This document shows, piece after piece, positions 28,358-39,916 of a stretch of DNA of 64,000 nt. This stretch comes from CAVXFL01 sp963761015 (GTDB lineage: Bacteria; Pseudomonadota; Alphaproteobacteria; Acetobacterales; Acetobacteraceae), in the NCBI GenBank assembly GCA_963761015.1, contig CAVXFL010000024.1, forward strand, positions 16,180 to 80,179, in the 5' to 3' direction. How positions within the stretch are numbered: the stretch's first letter is position 1; every line of letters starts with the position of its first letter. The notes beneath the pieces were generated by a model that was not told where the DNA came from, searched no databases, and was given only the letters and a program-made list of their open reading frames with translations. A program made the position numbers and the translations under genes.

Positions 28358-29269
28358 TTATTCCTTCACCGCGCCGGTCAGGCTCGAAACATAATACTCC
28401 ACGAACAGCGAGTAGAACAGCGCCACGGGCAGCGAGCCGAGCAGCGCGCCGGCCATCAGCGATCCCCATTGGTACACGTCGCCCGTCACCAACTCGGTCA
28501 GCACCGCCACCGGTACGGTCTTCTTCTCGGTCGACTGGATGAATGCGAGCGCGTAGATGAACTCGTTCCACGATAGCGTGAAGGCGAAAATACCGGCCGA
28601 GATCAGGCCGGGAATGGCCAGCGGGAGCGTGATGCGCCAGAGGATTTGCAGCCGCGAGGCGCCGTCGATCAGCGCGCATTCCTCGAGTTCGTACGGGATC
28701 GACTTGAAGTAGCCGATCAAGAGCCAGGTGCAGAACGGGATGAGGAACGTCGGATAGGTCAGGATCAGCGCCAGCGGACTGTCGAACAGGCCGAACTGAA
28801 ACACCATCGTCGCCAGCGGAATGAACAGGATCGTCGGCGGTACCAGATAGGCGAGATAGATGCCGAGACCCACGTGCTGGGAGCCGCGGAAGCGCAGCCG
28901 TTCGATCGCATAGGCCGCGAGCACGCTGGCGAAGATGGAGATGATCGTGGCCGCAACGGCCACCGACATGGTGATGAACAGCCAGCGTGGGTAATCGGTG
29001 TCGAACAGCAGGGTCTTGATGTTCGAGAGCGTCGGCGAATGGACCCAGAACGGGTTGAACCGCTTGTAGTCCTCCATTTCGTAGTTCGGCTTGATGGCGG
29101 TGATCGCCATCCAATAGAACGGGAACAGCAGCACGATCATGAACAGCGCCAGCGGCACATAGACCGTGACCACCCGGCGCAGCCGCGAATCCCAGGCCAG
29201 CCGCTCCGGAACGTCGGTGACGCGGCCGGTGGCAGCGGCGAGTTCGGCTTCGGCGAAGCTCTCAGTCAT
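28358..29269 (-). CDS. ABC transporter permease, MalG type
   Basis: 303-residue inner-membrane permease of a carbohydrate-uptake (CUT1) ABC importer. Six membrane helices; the EAA loop is YELEECALIDGASRLQILWRITLPLA, ending with the conserved G-x9-hydrophobic-LP pattern. The start overlaps the end of the MalF-type gene by 8 bases. It pairs with that permease, the binding protein and the MalK-type ATPase of the same operon. Confidence 0.88.
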   Translation of the reverse strand: MTESFAEAELAAATGRVTDVPERLAWDSRLRRVVTVYVPLALFMIVLLFPFYWMAITAIKPNYEMEDYKRFNPFWVHSPTLSNIKTLLFDTDYPRWLFITMSVAVAATIISIFASVLAAYAIERLRFRGSQHVGLGIYLAYLVPPTILFIPLATMVFQFGLFDSPLALILTYPTFLIPFCTWLLIGYFKSIPYELEECALIDGASRLQILWRITLPLAIPGLISAGIFAFTLSWNEFIYALAFIQSTEKKTVPVAVLTELVTGDVYQWGSLMAGALLGSLPVALFYSLFVEYYVSSLTGAVKE

Positions 29270-30221
29270 TCGCGCCGCCCTGCTGCCATTTGCGTCGCCC
29301 CAGTCCGAAATAGCTCAACAGCGTCGCCGCGATCAGGAACGGGATCATCGCCACCGCGATCGCCGCGCCCTCGCCCAATTGCGTGCCGGGAATGGCGCGC
29401 TGGAAGGCGAGCGTGGCCATGAGATGCGTGGTGTTGAACGGCCCGCCGCGCGTGATCGCGTAGACGAGCTGGAAGTCGGAGAACGTGAACAGCACCGACA
29501 GCGTGAGCACCACGGCGAGAATCGGCATCAGCAGCGGCACGGTGATGCGGCGGAATTGCTGCCAGGGCGTGGCGCCGTCGAGCAGGGCGGCTTCGTAGAG
29601 CGAGGGGGAAATGGTTTGCAGCCCGGCCAGCAGGCAGATCGCCACGAACGGAATGCCGCGCCAGATATTCGCCGCGATGAGCGACCAACGCGCGTGCCAG
29701 GGCGTGCCGAGGAAGTCGATGTAATTCTTGCGCCAGTGCAGCACGTCCACCAGCAGATAAGAAATGATCGAGAACTGCGGGTCGTAGATCCACCAGAAGG
29801 CGATGGCCGACAGCACCGTGGGCACGATCCACGGCAGCAGTACGATCGCGCGGAAAAACGCCTTGAACGGAATGTAGTGGTTCAGCAGCAGCGCCAACCA
29901 TAGGCCCAGCGCGAATTTCCCGATGGTCGCGACGGTCGTGTAGAAAATCGTGTTGAACACGGCGAGCCAGAAAATCGGGTCGTTGAACAGCGAGACGAAA
30001 TTGGCCAGTCCGATGAAATGCCCCGCCCGGCCGATGGTCGCGTCGGTCAGCGACAGCCAGATGCCGAGGCCGAGCGGGTATGTCAGGAACACCGCCAGCA
30101 GCCCGACCGTCGGCAGCAGGCACATCGCAACCAGGAACGGCTTCCAGTCGAACAGGCGCACGAACCACGGATCGCGCTTGCGGCGGGTCAAGACCCAGGG
30201 TTGAACGGTGGCGTCCATCAT
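29262..30221 (-). CDS. ABC transporter permease, MalF type
   Basis: About 319 residues, six membrane helices. EAA loop: LYEAALLDGATPWQQFRRITVPLLMP. Start taken at MMDATVQPW, where a short hydrophilic N-terminus precedes the first helix; the in-frame extension to 30263 has no support. It lies 72 bases after the binding-protein gene. Partner of the MalG-type permease in a CUT1 importer, substrate unknown. Confidence 0.87.
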   Translation of the reverse strand: MMDATVQPWVLTRRKRDPWFVRLFDWKPFLVAMCLLPTVGLLAVFLTYPLGLGIWLSLTDATIGRAGHFIGLANFVSLFNDPIFWLAVFNTIFYTTVATIGKFALGLWLALLLNHYIPFKAFFRAIVLLPWIVPTVLSAIAFWWIYDPQFSIISYLLVDVLHWRKNYIDFLGTPWHARWSLIAANIWRGIPFVAICLLAGLQTISPSLYEAALLDGATPWQQFRRITVPLLMPILAVVLTLSVLFTFSDFQLVYAITRGGPFNTTHLMATLAFQRAIPGTQLGEGAAIAVAMIPFLIAATLLSYFGLGRRKWQQGGAND

Positions 30222-30293
30222 GCGCTCCGCGGAATTTGCCGATATCGGGCCGGCGCCGGCCACCCCGAAGGGCGGCCGGTGCGCGCTCCGGCG

Positions 30294-31637
30294 TCAGCTC
30301 TTGTAATAGCGCTCGACCTGCTGCGCCGCCCGCTTCGCCGCGCTCTCCGGCGAGGCGTTGCCGCTCGCCACTTCCGCGAACATGTCGACGATCGTGTAGT
30401 TCGCGGCTACCGCGCTGGAGGCAGGCGTCACCGGCCCCTTGTAGCCGTCGTAGAACGAGGTATCCATGCCGACGGCGTAGGGTGCCAGCTTCGGATTCTG
30501 GTGCCAGAACGCCATCTTGCTGTACGCCTTCAGCGGATTCGACCAGTAGCCGAGACATTGCGACAGCCACGGCCCGTATTGCGGCGCCTCCATCATGAAG
30601 CGCAGATAGTCCTTGGCGGCATTGGGATACTTGCTGTGCCGGAACAGCATCGCGTTGACCACCAGCGCCGTTTGCGGGCGGCTTTTCACCACGCCGAACG
30701 GCACCGTCTGATGGTTGGTATCCGCGGCAATCGCGTTCAACCGCTTGTCGGGCGAGTTCTTCAGCACGTAATAGATCGACACGCCGTTGAACGTCAGCCC
30801 GAGTCGACCGGCCGCATAAGCCTTGTTGTTGGCCGAGTCGTTCCAGGCGAGCGTGCCGGGAATCATCGTGGGATAGAGTTCCTTCGCGTATTTCAGCGCC
30901 GCGATCGTTTCCTTGGAGTTGATCGCGACCTTGCCGTTTTCATCGACCAAAAAGCCGCCGTGCGACCACAGCAACCAGTAGCAGAACCCGTTGGCGTCGC
31001 CGATCGCGTGGCCGAGCGAGAAGCCGCACGGATGGCCGATCTGCTTCAGCTTCTGGCATAGCGAGAGGAAACCGTTCAGATCGTCGGGAATCTTGTCGTA
31101 GCCGGCCTGCTTCACCCAGGACATGCGGTACACGGTCGGCCCGACGCCGCCGCCCATCGGCAGCGAGATCCAATTCTTGGTCTTCCAGTGGGTGCCATAC
31201 AGCACGGCCAGATCGAACCAGCCTCCGTATTTCTTGCCCAGGTAATCAGCAACATCCGTCATGTCCGTGAGCTTTTCGGCGTAGATCTGCGGATCCGCGC
31301 TGAACCCCAGAATGATGTCGGGGCCGGCGCCGGTATTGGCGGTCACCGCCGTCTGCGGCCGCAGATCTTCCCAGCTCACGAAATCGACGCGCACCGGAAT
31401 GCCGGTCGCTTCGGTGTACTTCTTGGTGTTGGCGCGGAAAATCGTCTCGTCCGGCTGCACGAACTTGGCCGGCCGCAGCACCCGCAGATGCGCGCCCTTC
31501 TCGATCTTCAAGGCGGGCGGCGGCACGTTCGCCGTCGGCACCTCGTCGGCCGCGCGCGCGCCGATCAGGGGCAGCGTGGCGGCGCCGAGCGCGGCTGCGC
31601 CGATCGCGAGCGATTCCCGCCTGGTGAAGTTGTGCAT
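30294..31637 (-). CDS. extracellular solute-binding protein (family 1), Tat signal
   Basis: Periplasmic substrate-binding protein of the sugar-type ABC importer, 447 residues. Start MHNFTRRESLAIG gives a Tat-like twin-arginine motif followed by a hydrophobic stretch and a cleavage site at about ARAADE. A very good site GGGAGGA lies 5-6 bases before this ATG, which decides against the earlier in-frame start at 31655. Body features include TGAGPDIILGFSADP, WISLPMGGGVGPTVYR and NDSANNKAYAAGRLGLTFNG. The ligand is not recognisable. Confidence 0.87.
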   Translation of the reverse strand: MHNFTRRESLAIGAAALGAATLPLIGARAADEVPTANVPPPALKIEKGAHLRVLRPAKFVQPDETIFRANTKKYTEATGIPVRVDFVSWEDLRPQTAVTANTGAGPDIILGFSADPQIYAEKLTDMTDVADYLGKKYGGWFDLAVLYGTHWKTKNWISLPMGGGVGPTVYRMSWVKQAGYDKIPDDLNGFLSLCQKLKQIGHPCGFSLGHAIGDANGFCYWLLWSHGGFLVDENGKVAINSKETIAALKYAKELYPTMIPGTLAWNDSANNKAYAAGRLGLTFNGVSIYYVLKNSPDKRLNAIAADTNHQTVPFGVVKSRPQTALVVNAMLFRHSKYPNAAKDYLRFMMEAPQYGPWLSQCLGYWSNPLKAYSKMAFWHQNPKLAPYAVGMDTSFYDGYKGPVTPASSAVAANYTIVDMFAEVASGNASPESAAKRAAQQVERYYKS

Positions 31638-31667
31638 TTTTCTATCCTCCCTCACTCGGCCCTTGCT

Positions 31668-32726
<1,059 letters not shown>

Positions 32727-32926
32727 GGAGTGTTCCCGAATCCCCTGCCCGCGCGGGCCGATTGGCGGCCTCTGATATCCGTTGTCCCGGATCGCTCCAG
32801 GCATGCGGAGCATAGTGCCGGAGGATTCCGGTTGACAATTGCTCCGCCCGTCTCCGCCGCGGCGGCGCGTCCCCATATCCATGGCGTCGCGGCACGCAGG
32901 CCGGGACAACTAGGGAGGTGATCGCC

Positions 32927-34045
32927 ATGCGGATCGGCGTTCCGACGGAGATCAAGACGCACGAATACCGGGTCGGGCTGGTGCCGGCGGCGGTTCGCGA
33001 ACTGGCGGCACGCGGGCATCGTGTCGTGGTCCAGCGCGGGGCCGGTATCGGCGTCGGGTTTACCGACGAGGCGTACCTCGCCGTCGGCGCCGCGACGGCC
33101 GAGACCGCCGAGGACGTGTTCGCGACCGCCGAGATGATCGTCAAGGTGAAGGAGCCGCAGAGCGCCGAAATCGCCCGGCTGCACCCCGGGCAGGTGCTGT
33201 TCACCTATCTGCACTTGGCCGCCGACCGGGCGCAGACCGAGGGGCTGCTCCGCTCGGGCGCGACTTGCATCGCCTACGAGACCGTGACCGACGCCCGTAG
33301 CGCCCTGCCGCTGCTCTCGCCGATGAGCGAGGTGGCCGGGCGGATGTCCGTCCAGGTCGGCGCGCATTGCCTGGAGAAGGAGCAGGGCGGCGCGGGCATC
33401 CTGCTCGGCGGGGTGCCGGGCGTGCCGCCGGCCAAGGTGATCATCCTGGGCGGCGGGGTCGCCGGCACCAATGCGGCGCGCGTGGCCATGGGCATGGAGG
33501 CGAGCGTCGCGGTCATCGACAAGTCGCTGCACCGGCTGAAGGAACTCGATCTGCAATTCGGCGCCATGATGCGCACCCTGTTCGCGACCACCGAGACGAT
33601 CGAGCAGGAAGTATGCTCGGCCGATCTGGTGATCGGCGCCGTGCTGCTGCCCGGCGGCGCGGCGCCGAAGCTGGTCACGCGGGAGATGGTGCGCCGGATG
33701 CGCCCGGGCTCGGTGCTGGTCGATATCGCGATCGACCAGGGCGGCTGCTCGGAGACCAGCCGCCCGACCACGCATGCCGAGCCGACCTATGTGGAGGAAG
33801 GCGTGGTGCATTACTGCGTCACCAACATGCCCGGCGCGGTGGCGCGCACCTCGACCATCGCGCTGAACAACGCCACCCTGCCGTTCGTGCTGGCGCTCGC
33901 CGACAAGGGCTGGCGTCGGGCCATGCGCGACGACCCGCACCTCGCCGAGGGTCTGAACATCCACGAAGGGCGGGTGACGCACTCCGCGGTGGCGGAGGCG
34001 CTGGGGCTTGGCTACGTCGCTAAGAAGACGTTGCTGGAACATTGA
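32927..34045 (+). CDS. ald: alanine dehydrogenase
   Basis: NAD-dependent L-alanine/pyruvate interconversion, about 372 residues, normal length. MRIGVPTEIKTHEYRVGLVP is the family start with the substrate-binding Arg. VKVKEPQ holds the conserved Lys, and SPMSEVAGRMSVQVGAHCLEK and LGGGVAGTNAARVAMGM form the active-site and NAD-binding parts. A GGGAGG site 9 bases before the ATG favours this start over the GTG at 32918. Single gene, divergent from the ABC operon. Confidence 0.93.
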   Translation: MRIGVPTEIKTHEYRVGLVPAAVRELAARGHRVVVQRGAGIGVGFTDEAYLAVGAATAETAEDVFATAEMIVKVKEPQSAEIARLHPGQVLFTYLHLAADRAQTEGLLRSGATCIAYETVTDARSALPLLSPMSEVAGRMSVQVGAHCLEKEQGGAGILLGGVPGVPPAKVIILGGGVAGTNAARVAMGMEASVAVIDKSLHRLKELDLQFGAMMRTLFATTETIEQEVCSADLVIGAVLLPGGAAPKLVTREMVRRMRPGSVLVDIAIDQGGCSETSRPTTHAEPTYVEEGVVHYCVTNMPGAVARTSTIALNNATLPFVLALADKGWRRAMRDDPHLAEGLNIHEGRVTHSAVAEALGLGYVAKKTLLEH

Positions 34046-34220
34046 CCAAGCGCTCCGCCTGACCGGTGCCTTCGTCGCGGCGAATCGATCCGGATTTTGC
34101 CCCAGCTTTCATTTGCCCTGGCTGACCGCGTGAGCCTATCGTTCCGATGGCGGGGCGGCAGTCCGGCCCGGAAGCAACGATAGGCCGCGGGAACCAGCCG
34201 GTCGCGCAGGGGGGAAGCCG

Positions 34221-35567
34221 ATGTCCAAGTTCGGAAAAATCTCGCGCCGCAACGCGGTGAAGCTGACCGCCGGCGCGGCCGCCCTGCCGCTCGTGCATAT
34301 GCGCACCTCCCGCGCCGCCGGCCGGTTGGCGTTCGGCGTCATCGACCACTGGGTGCCGCGCGGCAACGACATGATGCGCCAGCAGGTCAGCCGCTGGGCG
34401 GCGCGCAACAAGGTCGATGTCGCGATCGATTTCATCACCATCATCGGCAACAAGATCGTCGTTACCGCGGCGGCCGAGGACGCGGCCGGCAGCGGCCACG
34501 ACGTCATGTGGTTCCCGGGATGGGAAGTGCATAATCACGAGCGCAGACTGGAGCCGATGGACGACGTGGTCGGCCGGCTGGAGGCGCAATACGGCAAGCT
34601 CGACGAGCTGTTTCAATATGCGAACAAGACCGACGGGCACTGGATGGCGGTGCCGACCAGCACCAGCACCGTCTATCAATCGCCCTGCGCGCGCATCGAC
34701 TACTTCAAGAAATTCTGCGGCCTCGATCTGACGGAAATGTATCCGGCGCAGCCTGTCCACACGGCGCTCTCGGACACCTGGACCTACGACACGTTCCTGC
34801 GCTGCGCGGAACAATGCGCGAGGGGCGGCAAACCGTTCGGCTTCGGCCTCGGCACCACGCAGGACTCGCTCGACATCGTTGGCTCGTTCTGCGCCGCGTT
34901 CGGCGTGGAGCTGGTGGACGCGAAGGGCAATATCACCGTCAAATCGGACAATACCCGCCGGCTGCTCGAATATTGGAAGAAGCTGGTCGCGTTCATGCCG
35001 CCGGACATCTACAGTTTCGACAACGCCACCGATAACCGCATGCTGATCGCCGACAAGAGCGCGCTGATCTACAACCCGCCCTCGGCCTGGGCGGTGGCGT
35101 TGCGCGACGCGCCGCACGTGGCCCAGCAGTGCTGGACGTTCCCGACGCCGGCGGGCCCGGCCGGCCGTTTCGTGCCGATCGATCCGGCGTCGTTCGGCGT
35201 GTGGTCGTTCAGCCGGAACAAGGCCGCGGGCAAGGAATTGATCGAGTTTCTGATGCAGCGGCCGCAAGTGCAGCAGCGCTGCGACGTGGTCGCCGGCTTC
35301 GACATTCCGCCGTTCGATTCCATGCTGGATTTCGATATCTGGGCGAAGGTGAAGCCGCCGCTGGGCACGATGTACAACTACCCGGTGCGGCCGCACCATC
35401 ATGCCAAGCGCTCGTTCACCGGCATGCCGGCGCCGCCGCAGATCGCCGTGCAAATCTATAACAACGCCGTGCCCTGCAACATGATCGCGAAGGTCACGCA
35501 TGGCGGCCAGTCGATCGAGGACGCGATCGCCTGGGCGGAGAACGAGCTGCAAACCTATCTCATGTGA
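34221..35567 (+). CDS. extracellular solute-binding protein (family 1), orphan
   Basis: 448-residue periplasmic binding protein with a Tat-type N-terminus (ISRRNAVKLTAGAAALPLV, then SRAAGRLAFG). Sugar-type features: GSGHDVMWFPGWEVHN, LEPMDDVVGRL and RNKAAGKELIEFLMQRP. No permease or ATPase gene lies beside it; the nearest such genes are the CUT1 operon on the other strand, separated by ald. It may feed that transporter or a distant one. A GGGGGAAG purine run precedes the ATG. The 175 bases before it hold nothing I recognise. Confidence 0.82.
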   Translation: MSKFGKISRRNAVKLTAGAAALPLVHMRTSRAAGRLAFGVIDHWVPRGNDMMRQQVSRWAARNKVDVAIDFITIIGNKIVVTAAAEDAAGSGHDVMWFPGWEVHNHERRLEPMDDVVGRLEAQYGKLDELFQYANKTDGHWMAVPTSTSTVYQSPCARIDYFKKFCGLDLTEMYPAQPVHTALSDTWTYDTFLRCAEQCARGGKPFGFGLGTTQDSLDIVGSFCAAFGVELVDAKGNITVKSDNTRRLLEYWKKLVAFMPPDIYSFDNATDNRMLIADKSALIYNPPSAWAVALRDAPHVAQQCWTFPTPAGPAGRFVPIDPASFGVWSFSRNKAAGKELIEFLMQRPQVQQRCDVVAGFDIPPFDSMLDFDIWAKVKPPLGTMYNYPVRPHHHAKRSFTGMPAPPQIAVQIYNNAVPCNMIAKVTHGGQSIEDAIAWAENELQTYLM

Positions 35568-35611
35568 GATGTGCGAACCGAATGCCGGCGGGTTGCTCGA
35601 GCGGGGAGCTG

Positions 35612-35633
35612 ATGCAATGATATAACATTGCAT
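35612..35633. promoter_or_regulatory. Zur-like palindromic operator
   Basis: Perfect inverted repeat: ATGCAATG at 35612-35619, spacer ATATAA, CATTGCAT at 35626-35633. It lies 34 bases before the zinc-binding-protein start. The core resembles the ATGTTATA/TATAACAT half-sites of proteobacterial Zur boxes, and the position fits zinc-responsive repression of the operon. AT-rich island in GC-rich surroundings. Confidence 0.65.
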
Positions 35634-35666
35634 TCGCGCCGTCGGCGCCAGCGTAGGGAAACCGGC

Positions 35667-36538
35667 ATGCGAACGGCGATCGTGGTCGCTGCTGTCCTGC
35701 TCCTGGGTCGGCCGGCCCTGGCGACGGCGGCCGACCCCCCGATCCCGGTCGTTGCCGCCGAGAATTTCTACGGCGATCTCGCCCGGCAGATCGGCGGGGC
35801 ACGGGTCGCGGTGACCAGCATCCTGAGCAGCCCGGATCAGGATCCGCATCTGTTCGAGGCCAGCGCCAGGACCGCGCGCGAACTCGCCGGGGCGCGGCTC
35901 GTGATCTACAACGGCGCCGGTTACGACCCCTGGATGGCCAAGCTGCTGGCCGCCTCGCCCACCGCGAACCGCGCCGTCATCGTAGTCGCGGACCTCGTTC
36001 GTCGGAAGCCGGGCGAAAACCCGCACCTTTGGTACGATCCTAACACCATGCCGGCCGCCGCCCTGCGGCTGGCGGCCGATCTCGAAATCCTCGATGCGGC
36101 GCGCAAGGCGGCGTACCAGTCGCGGCTCCGGGTTTTCCTGCAATCGCTCCAGCCGTTGAGCGCCAAGATCGCCGAGATGCGCCGGAAATACGCGGGCACG
36201 CCGGTCACCGCGACCGAGCCGGTGTTCGGCTACATGGCCGATGCGCTCGGGCTGACAATGCGCAACCTGCGCTTCCAGATCGCGGTGATGAACGACGCGG
36301 AGCCTCGTGCCTCCGATCTCGCGACGTTCGAGAACGACCTGCGCCAGCACAAGGTGAAGGTGCTGATCTACAACAGTCAGGCCACCGAGGCGATGGCCAG
36401 GCGGATGCGCGACATTGCCGCGCAGTCGCACATTCCGGTGGTCGGCGTCAGCGAAACCGAGCCGCCCGGCACGACCTACCAGAACTGGATGCTCGGTCAG
36501 TTGACCGATCTGCAGCATGCGCTGGCGAGCCCGGGGAA

Positions 36539-36542
<4 letters not shown>
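35667..36542 (+). CDS. znuA: zinc/manganese ABC transporter substrate-binding protein
   Basis: Cluster A-I metal-binding protein, 291 residues. A signal peptide (TAIVVAAVLLLGRPALATAADP) precedes VVAAENFYGDLARQIGG. Metal ligands are likely the His in DQDPHLFEAS, the His in GENPHLWYDP, and an acidic C-terminal residue. It lacks the His-rich loop of E. coli ZnuA. An upstream Zur-like palindrome argues for zinc rather than manganese. Start MRTAIVV fits the signal peptide; the frame is open further up to 35628, across the operator's edge. Confidence 0.83.
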
Positions 36543-37333
<791 letters not shown>

Positions 37334-37337
37334 GGCG

Positions 37338-38204
37338 ATGCTGCAATACGACTTCATGCTGAACGCCTTCGCCGCCGCCGGCATCGTGTCGGTGGTCGCC
37401 GGCATGATCGGTTATTTCGTCGTGCTGCGCAGCCAGGCCTTTGCCGGCCACGCGCTCGCGCATGTCGGCTTCGCCGGCGCGACCGGAGCGGTACTGCTGG
37501 GCCTGCCGCCGCTCTGGGGTCTGATCGGGATGACCCTAATCGCCGGCGTCGGCATGGGGGCGCTCGGCGAACGGCTGGAGGGGCGCGACATCGCGATCGG
37601 CATGATGCTGTCGCTGTCGCTCGGGCTCGGGCTGCTGTTCCTGCATTTCTACACGGCCTACGCGACGCAGGTGACGGGGCTGCTGTTCGGCAACGTGCTC
37701 GGCGTGGACCGCCCGACCTTGCTGACGCTCGCCGTTTCGGGCGTGGTGGCGATCGGTCTGCTGGGCGGCATCGCGCGGCCGCTGATCTTCGCCAGCCTGC
37801 AGCCTGAGGTGGCGGAGGCGCGCGGGGTTTCGCTCCGACTGGTTTCGGTGCTGTTCCTCGCCATCGTCGCCCTCGCGGTCGCGCAGGCGGCGCAGATCGT
37901 GGGCGTGCTGCTGGTGTTCACCTTGATGGTCGGGCCGGCGGCGGCGGCGCAGCAGGTGACCACCCGGCTCGGCCTCGGCGTCGCGCTGTCGGTCACCTTC
38001 GCGCTCGCGGAATCCTGGCTCGGCATCACGCTCGCCTATTACACGGATTGGCCGACGACGTTCTGGATCGCGACCTTGAGCGGCGCCTTCTATCTGCTCA
38101 CGTTGACGTCCGTACCCGAAAGCGTCGGATGCGGGCTGGCGGGCAAGCGAACGGGCGCGACCTACAACCTTGTGGGGTCCGGCACGGACGGCGACCATAC
38201 GTAA
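37338..38204 (+). CDS. znuB: zinc/manganese ABC transporter permease (ABC-3 family)
   Basis: 288-residue membrane permease with about eight helices. Family marks: GMIGYFVVLRSQAFAGHALAHVGFAGATGA at the start, ATQVTGLLFGNVLGV, LQPEVAEARGVS and GVLLVFTLMVGPAAAAQ. It begins 4 bases after the ATPase stop. The tail after about residue 265 is polar and not conserved. Together with the two upstream genes it makes a full importer. Confidence 0.87.
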   Translation: MLQYDFMLNAFAAAGIVSVVAGMIGYFVVLRSQAFAGHALAHVGFAGATGAVLLGLPPLWGLIGMTLIAGVGMGALGERLEGRDIAIGMMLSLSLGLGLLFLHFYTAYATQVTGLLFGNVLGVDRPTLLTLAVSGVVAIGLLGGIARPLIFASLQPEVAEARGVSLRLVSVLFLAIVALAVAQAAQIVGVLLVFTLMVGPAAAAQQVTTRLGLGVALSVTFALAESWLGITLAYYTDWPTTFWIATLSGAFYLLTLTSVPESVGCGLAGKRTGATYNLVGSGTDGDHT

Positions 38205-38247
38205 TGGCCGTATTCCCTCAGCAACCATCCGGAGCTGGCCAAACCGC

Positions 38248-39147
38248 ATGAGGCGACGCGCGAGCGCGCTGGAGACCGTGTTCGTCGATGTGCCGGAGGT
38301 GGCGGTCGCCGCCTACGAGGGGGCGCTGCGCTCGGCCTCCGGGGCCGTCGGACTGTTTTCGGACGACGCGACCGGGCTCTGGCGTGTCGAAGGCGTGAAG
38401 CCGGCCGGCGAGAAGGAGGCCGAACTGGCGCTCGGGCTCGCGCTGGCCGAGGCGGCGACCGGGGTGGCCGCGACCTTGGGGCGTCATGCCACCGAGGCGG
38501 AGGGCTGGCTCGCCCGCACGCGAACGGCGTTCCCCGAGCAGCGCATCGGCCGCTTCGCCGTTCGCGGCACGCATCTTCCTGGGCGGACGGCGCCTGGCCG
38601 GATCGCGCTCGTGCTCGACGCGGGCGCCGCGTTCGGCTCCGGCGAGCACGCATCGACGCGCGGCTGCCTGCGCGCGCTGCAACGTGTCGCGTTCCGCCGC
38701 CCGCGCCACATCATCGACCTCGGCACGGGCTCGGGCATCCTGGCGCTGGCGGCGGCCAGACTGATCCGCCGGCCGGTGCTGGCGGTGGATAACGACCCCT
38801 GGGCGGTGCGTGTCGCCGCGCGCAACGCCGCGCTGAACGGCGCGCGCGGGCTGGTGCGGGTGGCCCTGGCGAACGGCTGGCGGCATCGGCGCGTGAGGGG
38901 CGGCCGGCCGTACGATCTCGTGCTCGCCAACATCCTGGCGCGCCCGCTCGCCGCCATGGCGCGCGACCTGGCCACCGCGCTGGCGCCGGGCGGCATCGCC
39001 ATCCTTTCCGGCCTGCTCGCGAGCCAGGCGCGCATGGTTCTGGCGGCGCATCGGCGCCTGGGGCTTCGCCTCGCCTTCGCGATCGGCGAAGGTGCCTGGA
39101 CCACGCTGGTCTTGCGAAAAGGCTTCGTCCCGCATGGATGCGACTGA
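38248..39147 (+). CDS. prmA: ribosomal protein L11 methyltransferase-like (PrmA)
   Basis: SAM-dependent methyltransferase of 299 residues. AFGSGEHASTRGCL corresponds to the PrmA F-G-T-G-x-H-x-T-T motif. HIIDLGTGSGILALAAA is SAM motif I and VLAVDNDPWAVRVAARNA motif II, and YDLVLANILARPL is the N-I/P-L-x-x-L substrate motif. The N-terminal domain is short and divergent. PrmA trimethylates L11, a non-essential ribosome modification. It starts 43 bases after the zinc operon and may be co-transcribed with it. Confidence 0.85.
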   Translation: MRRRASALETVFVDVPEVAVAAYEGALRSASGAVGLFSDDATGLWRVEGVKPAGEKEAELALGLALAEAATGVAATLGRHATEAEGWLARTRTAFPEQRIGRFAVRGTHLPGRTAPGRIALVLDAGAAFGSGEHASTRGCLRALQRVAFRRPRHIIDLGTGSGILALAAARLIRRPVLAVDNDPWAVRVAARNAALNGARGLVRVALANGWRHRRVRGGRPYDLVLANILARPLAAMARDLATALAPGGIAILSGLLASQARMVLAAHRRLGLRLAFAIGEGAWTTLVLRKGFVPHGCD

Positions 39148-39916
39148 ACCGATCCCAGCCGGCCCGGCCCCGAGCAAGGGCGCCGCCTGGGACCGATCGC
39201 GGCACAATCCCCGGCTGATCATGACCATCGGGCTTTATGGCAGCGCCTCGACCTGGGTGTTCAACGTGGCGCGCGAGCTAATGGTGGCGCGGCACGGCAC
39301 GGCGCGCGTGCGCGCGCTCTATTCGGATACCGTCGCCAAGGTGGTCGAGGACCGGCAGGTGCTCGGGCGCTATTTGGTGTGGAAGATGCACTACGGCGAG
39401 CCGCAATGGGATGTGTTTGCGCAACTGGCCGACCCGACCATCGTGCTGAGCGTGCGCGATCCGCGCGACGCCGCGCTATCCATGGTGAACCGCTTCAACA
39501 CGGCGCTGGAGCTTGCGGTGCATGCGGTCGGGCGCTGCTGCAACCGGGTGCTGCAATGCGCGGCGGGCGGCTTCCCGGTGCTGCGCTACGAGGACGGGTT
39601 CTTCCGCGACCCCGACTGCATCCGCAAACTCGCCGGTCATCTCGGCGTCGCGGCCGATGACGCGACGGTTTCCGCGATCTTCGCGCGCTATACGACCGAG
39701 GCGGTCCGCAGCTTCGCCGAGGGCGTGGAGCGCCTGCCGACGGAGCAGGTGAAGGGCGATCCGGCGGTCGACCTCTACGACGACGTGACGCAGATCCATC
39801 GCGGCCATATCGGCGACACGTCCGTCGCCAAATGGCGCCACCAGCTCACCGCCGACCAGCAGCAAGCGATCACCACGCACTTCGCGCCGTTCCTGCAACG
39901 GTTCGGCTACGCGTGA
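39134..39916 (+). CDS. sulfotransferase-like P-loop protein
   Basis: 260 residues. A PAPS-type 5'-phosphosulfate loop is suggested by GLYGSASTWVFNVAREL and the 3'-phosphate loop by VLSVRDPRDAALSMV, both in the usual order; FPVLRYEDGFF matches the later YEDL-type motif. The start overlaps the end of prmA by 14 bases. Substrate unknown; could modify a sugar, lipid or small molecule. Family assignment is by these motifs only. Confidence 0.65.
   Translation: MDATEPIPAGPAPSKGAAWDRSRHNPRLIMTIGLYGSASTWVFNVARELMVARHGTARVRALYSDTVAKVVEDRQVLGRYLVWKMHYGEPQWDVFAQLADPTIVLSVRDPRDAALSMVNRFNTALELAVHAVGRCCNRVLQCAAGGFPVLRYEDGFFRDPDCIRKLAGHLGVAADDATVSAIFARYTTEAVRSFAEGVERLPTEQVKGDPAVDLYDDVTQIHRGHIGDTSVAKWRHQLTADQQQAITTHFAPFLQRFGYA

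Noticed and set aside
32830..32860. TTGACA box as -35 promoter for ald
   Set aside because: No matching -10 box at the right distance; in GC-rich DNA the hexamer alone is weak evidence.
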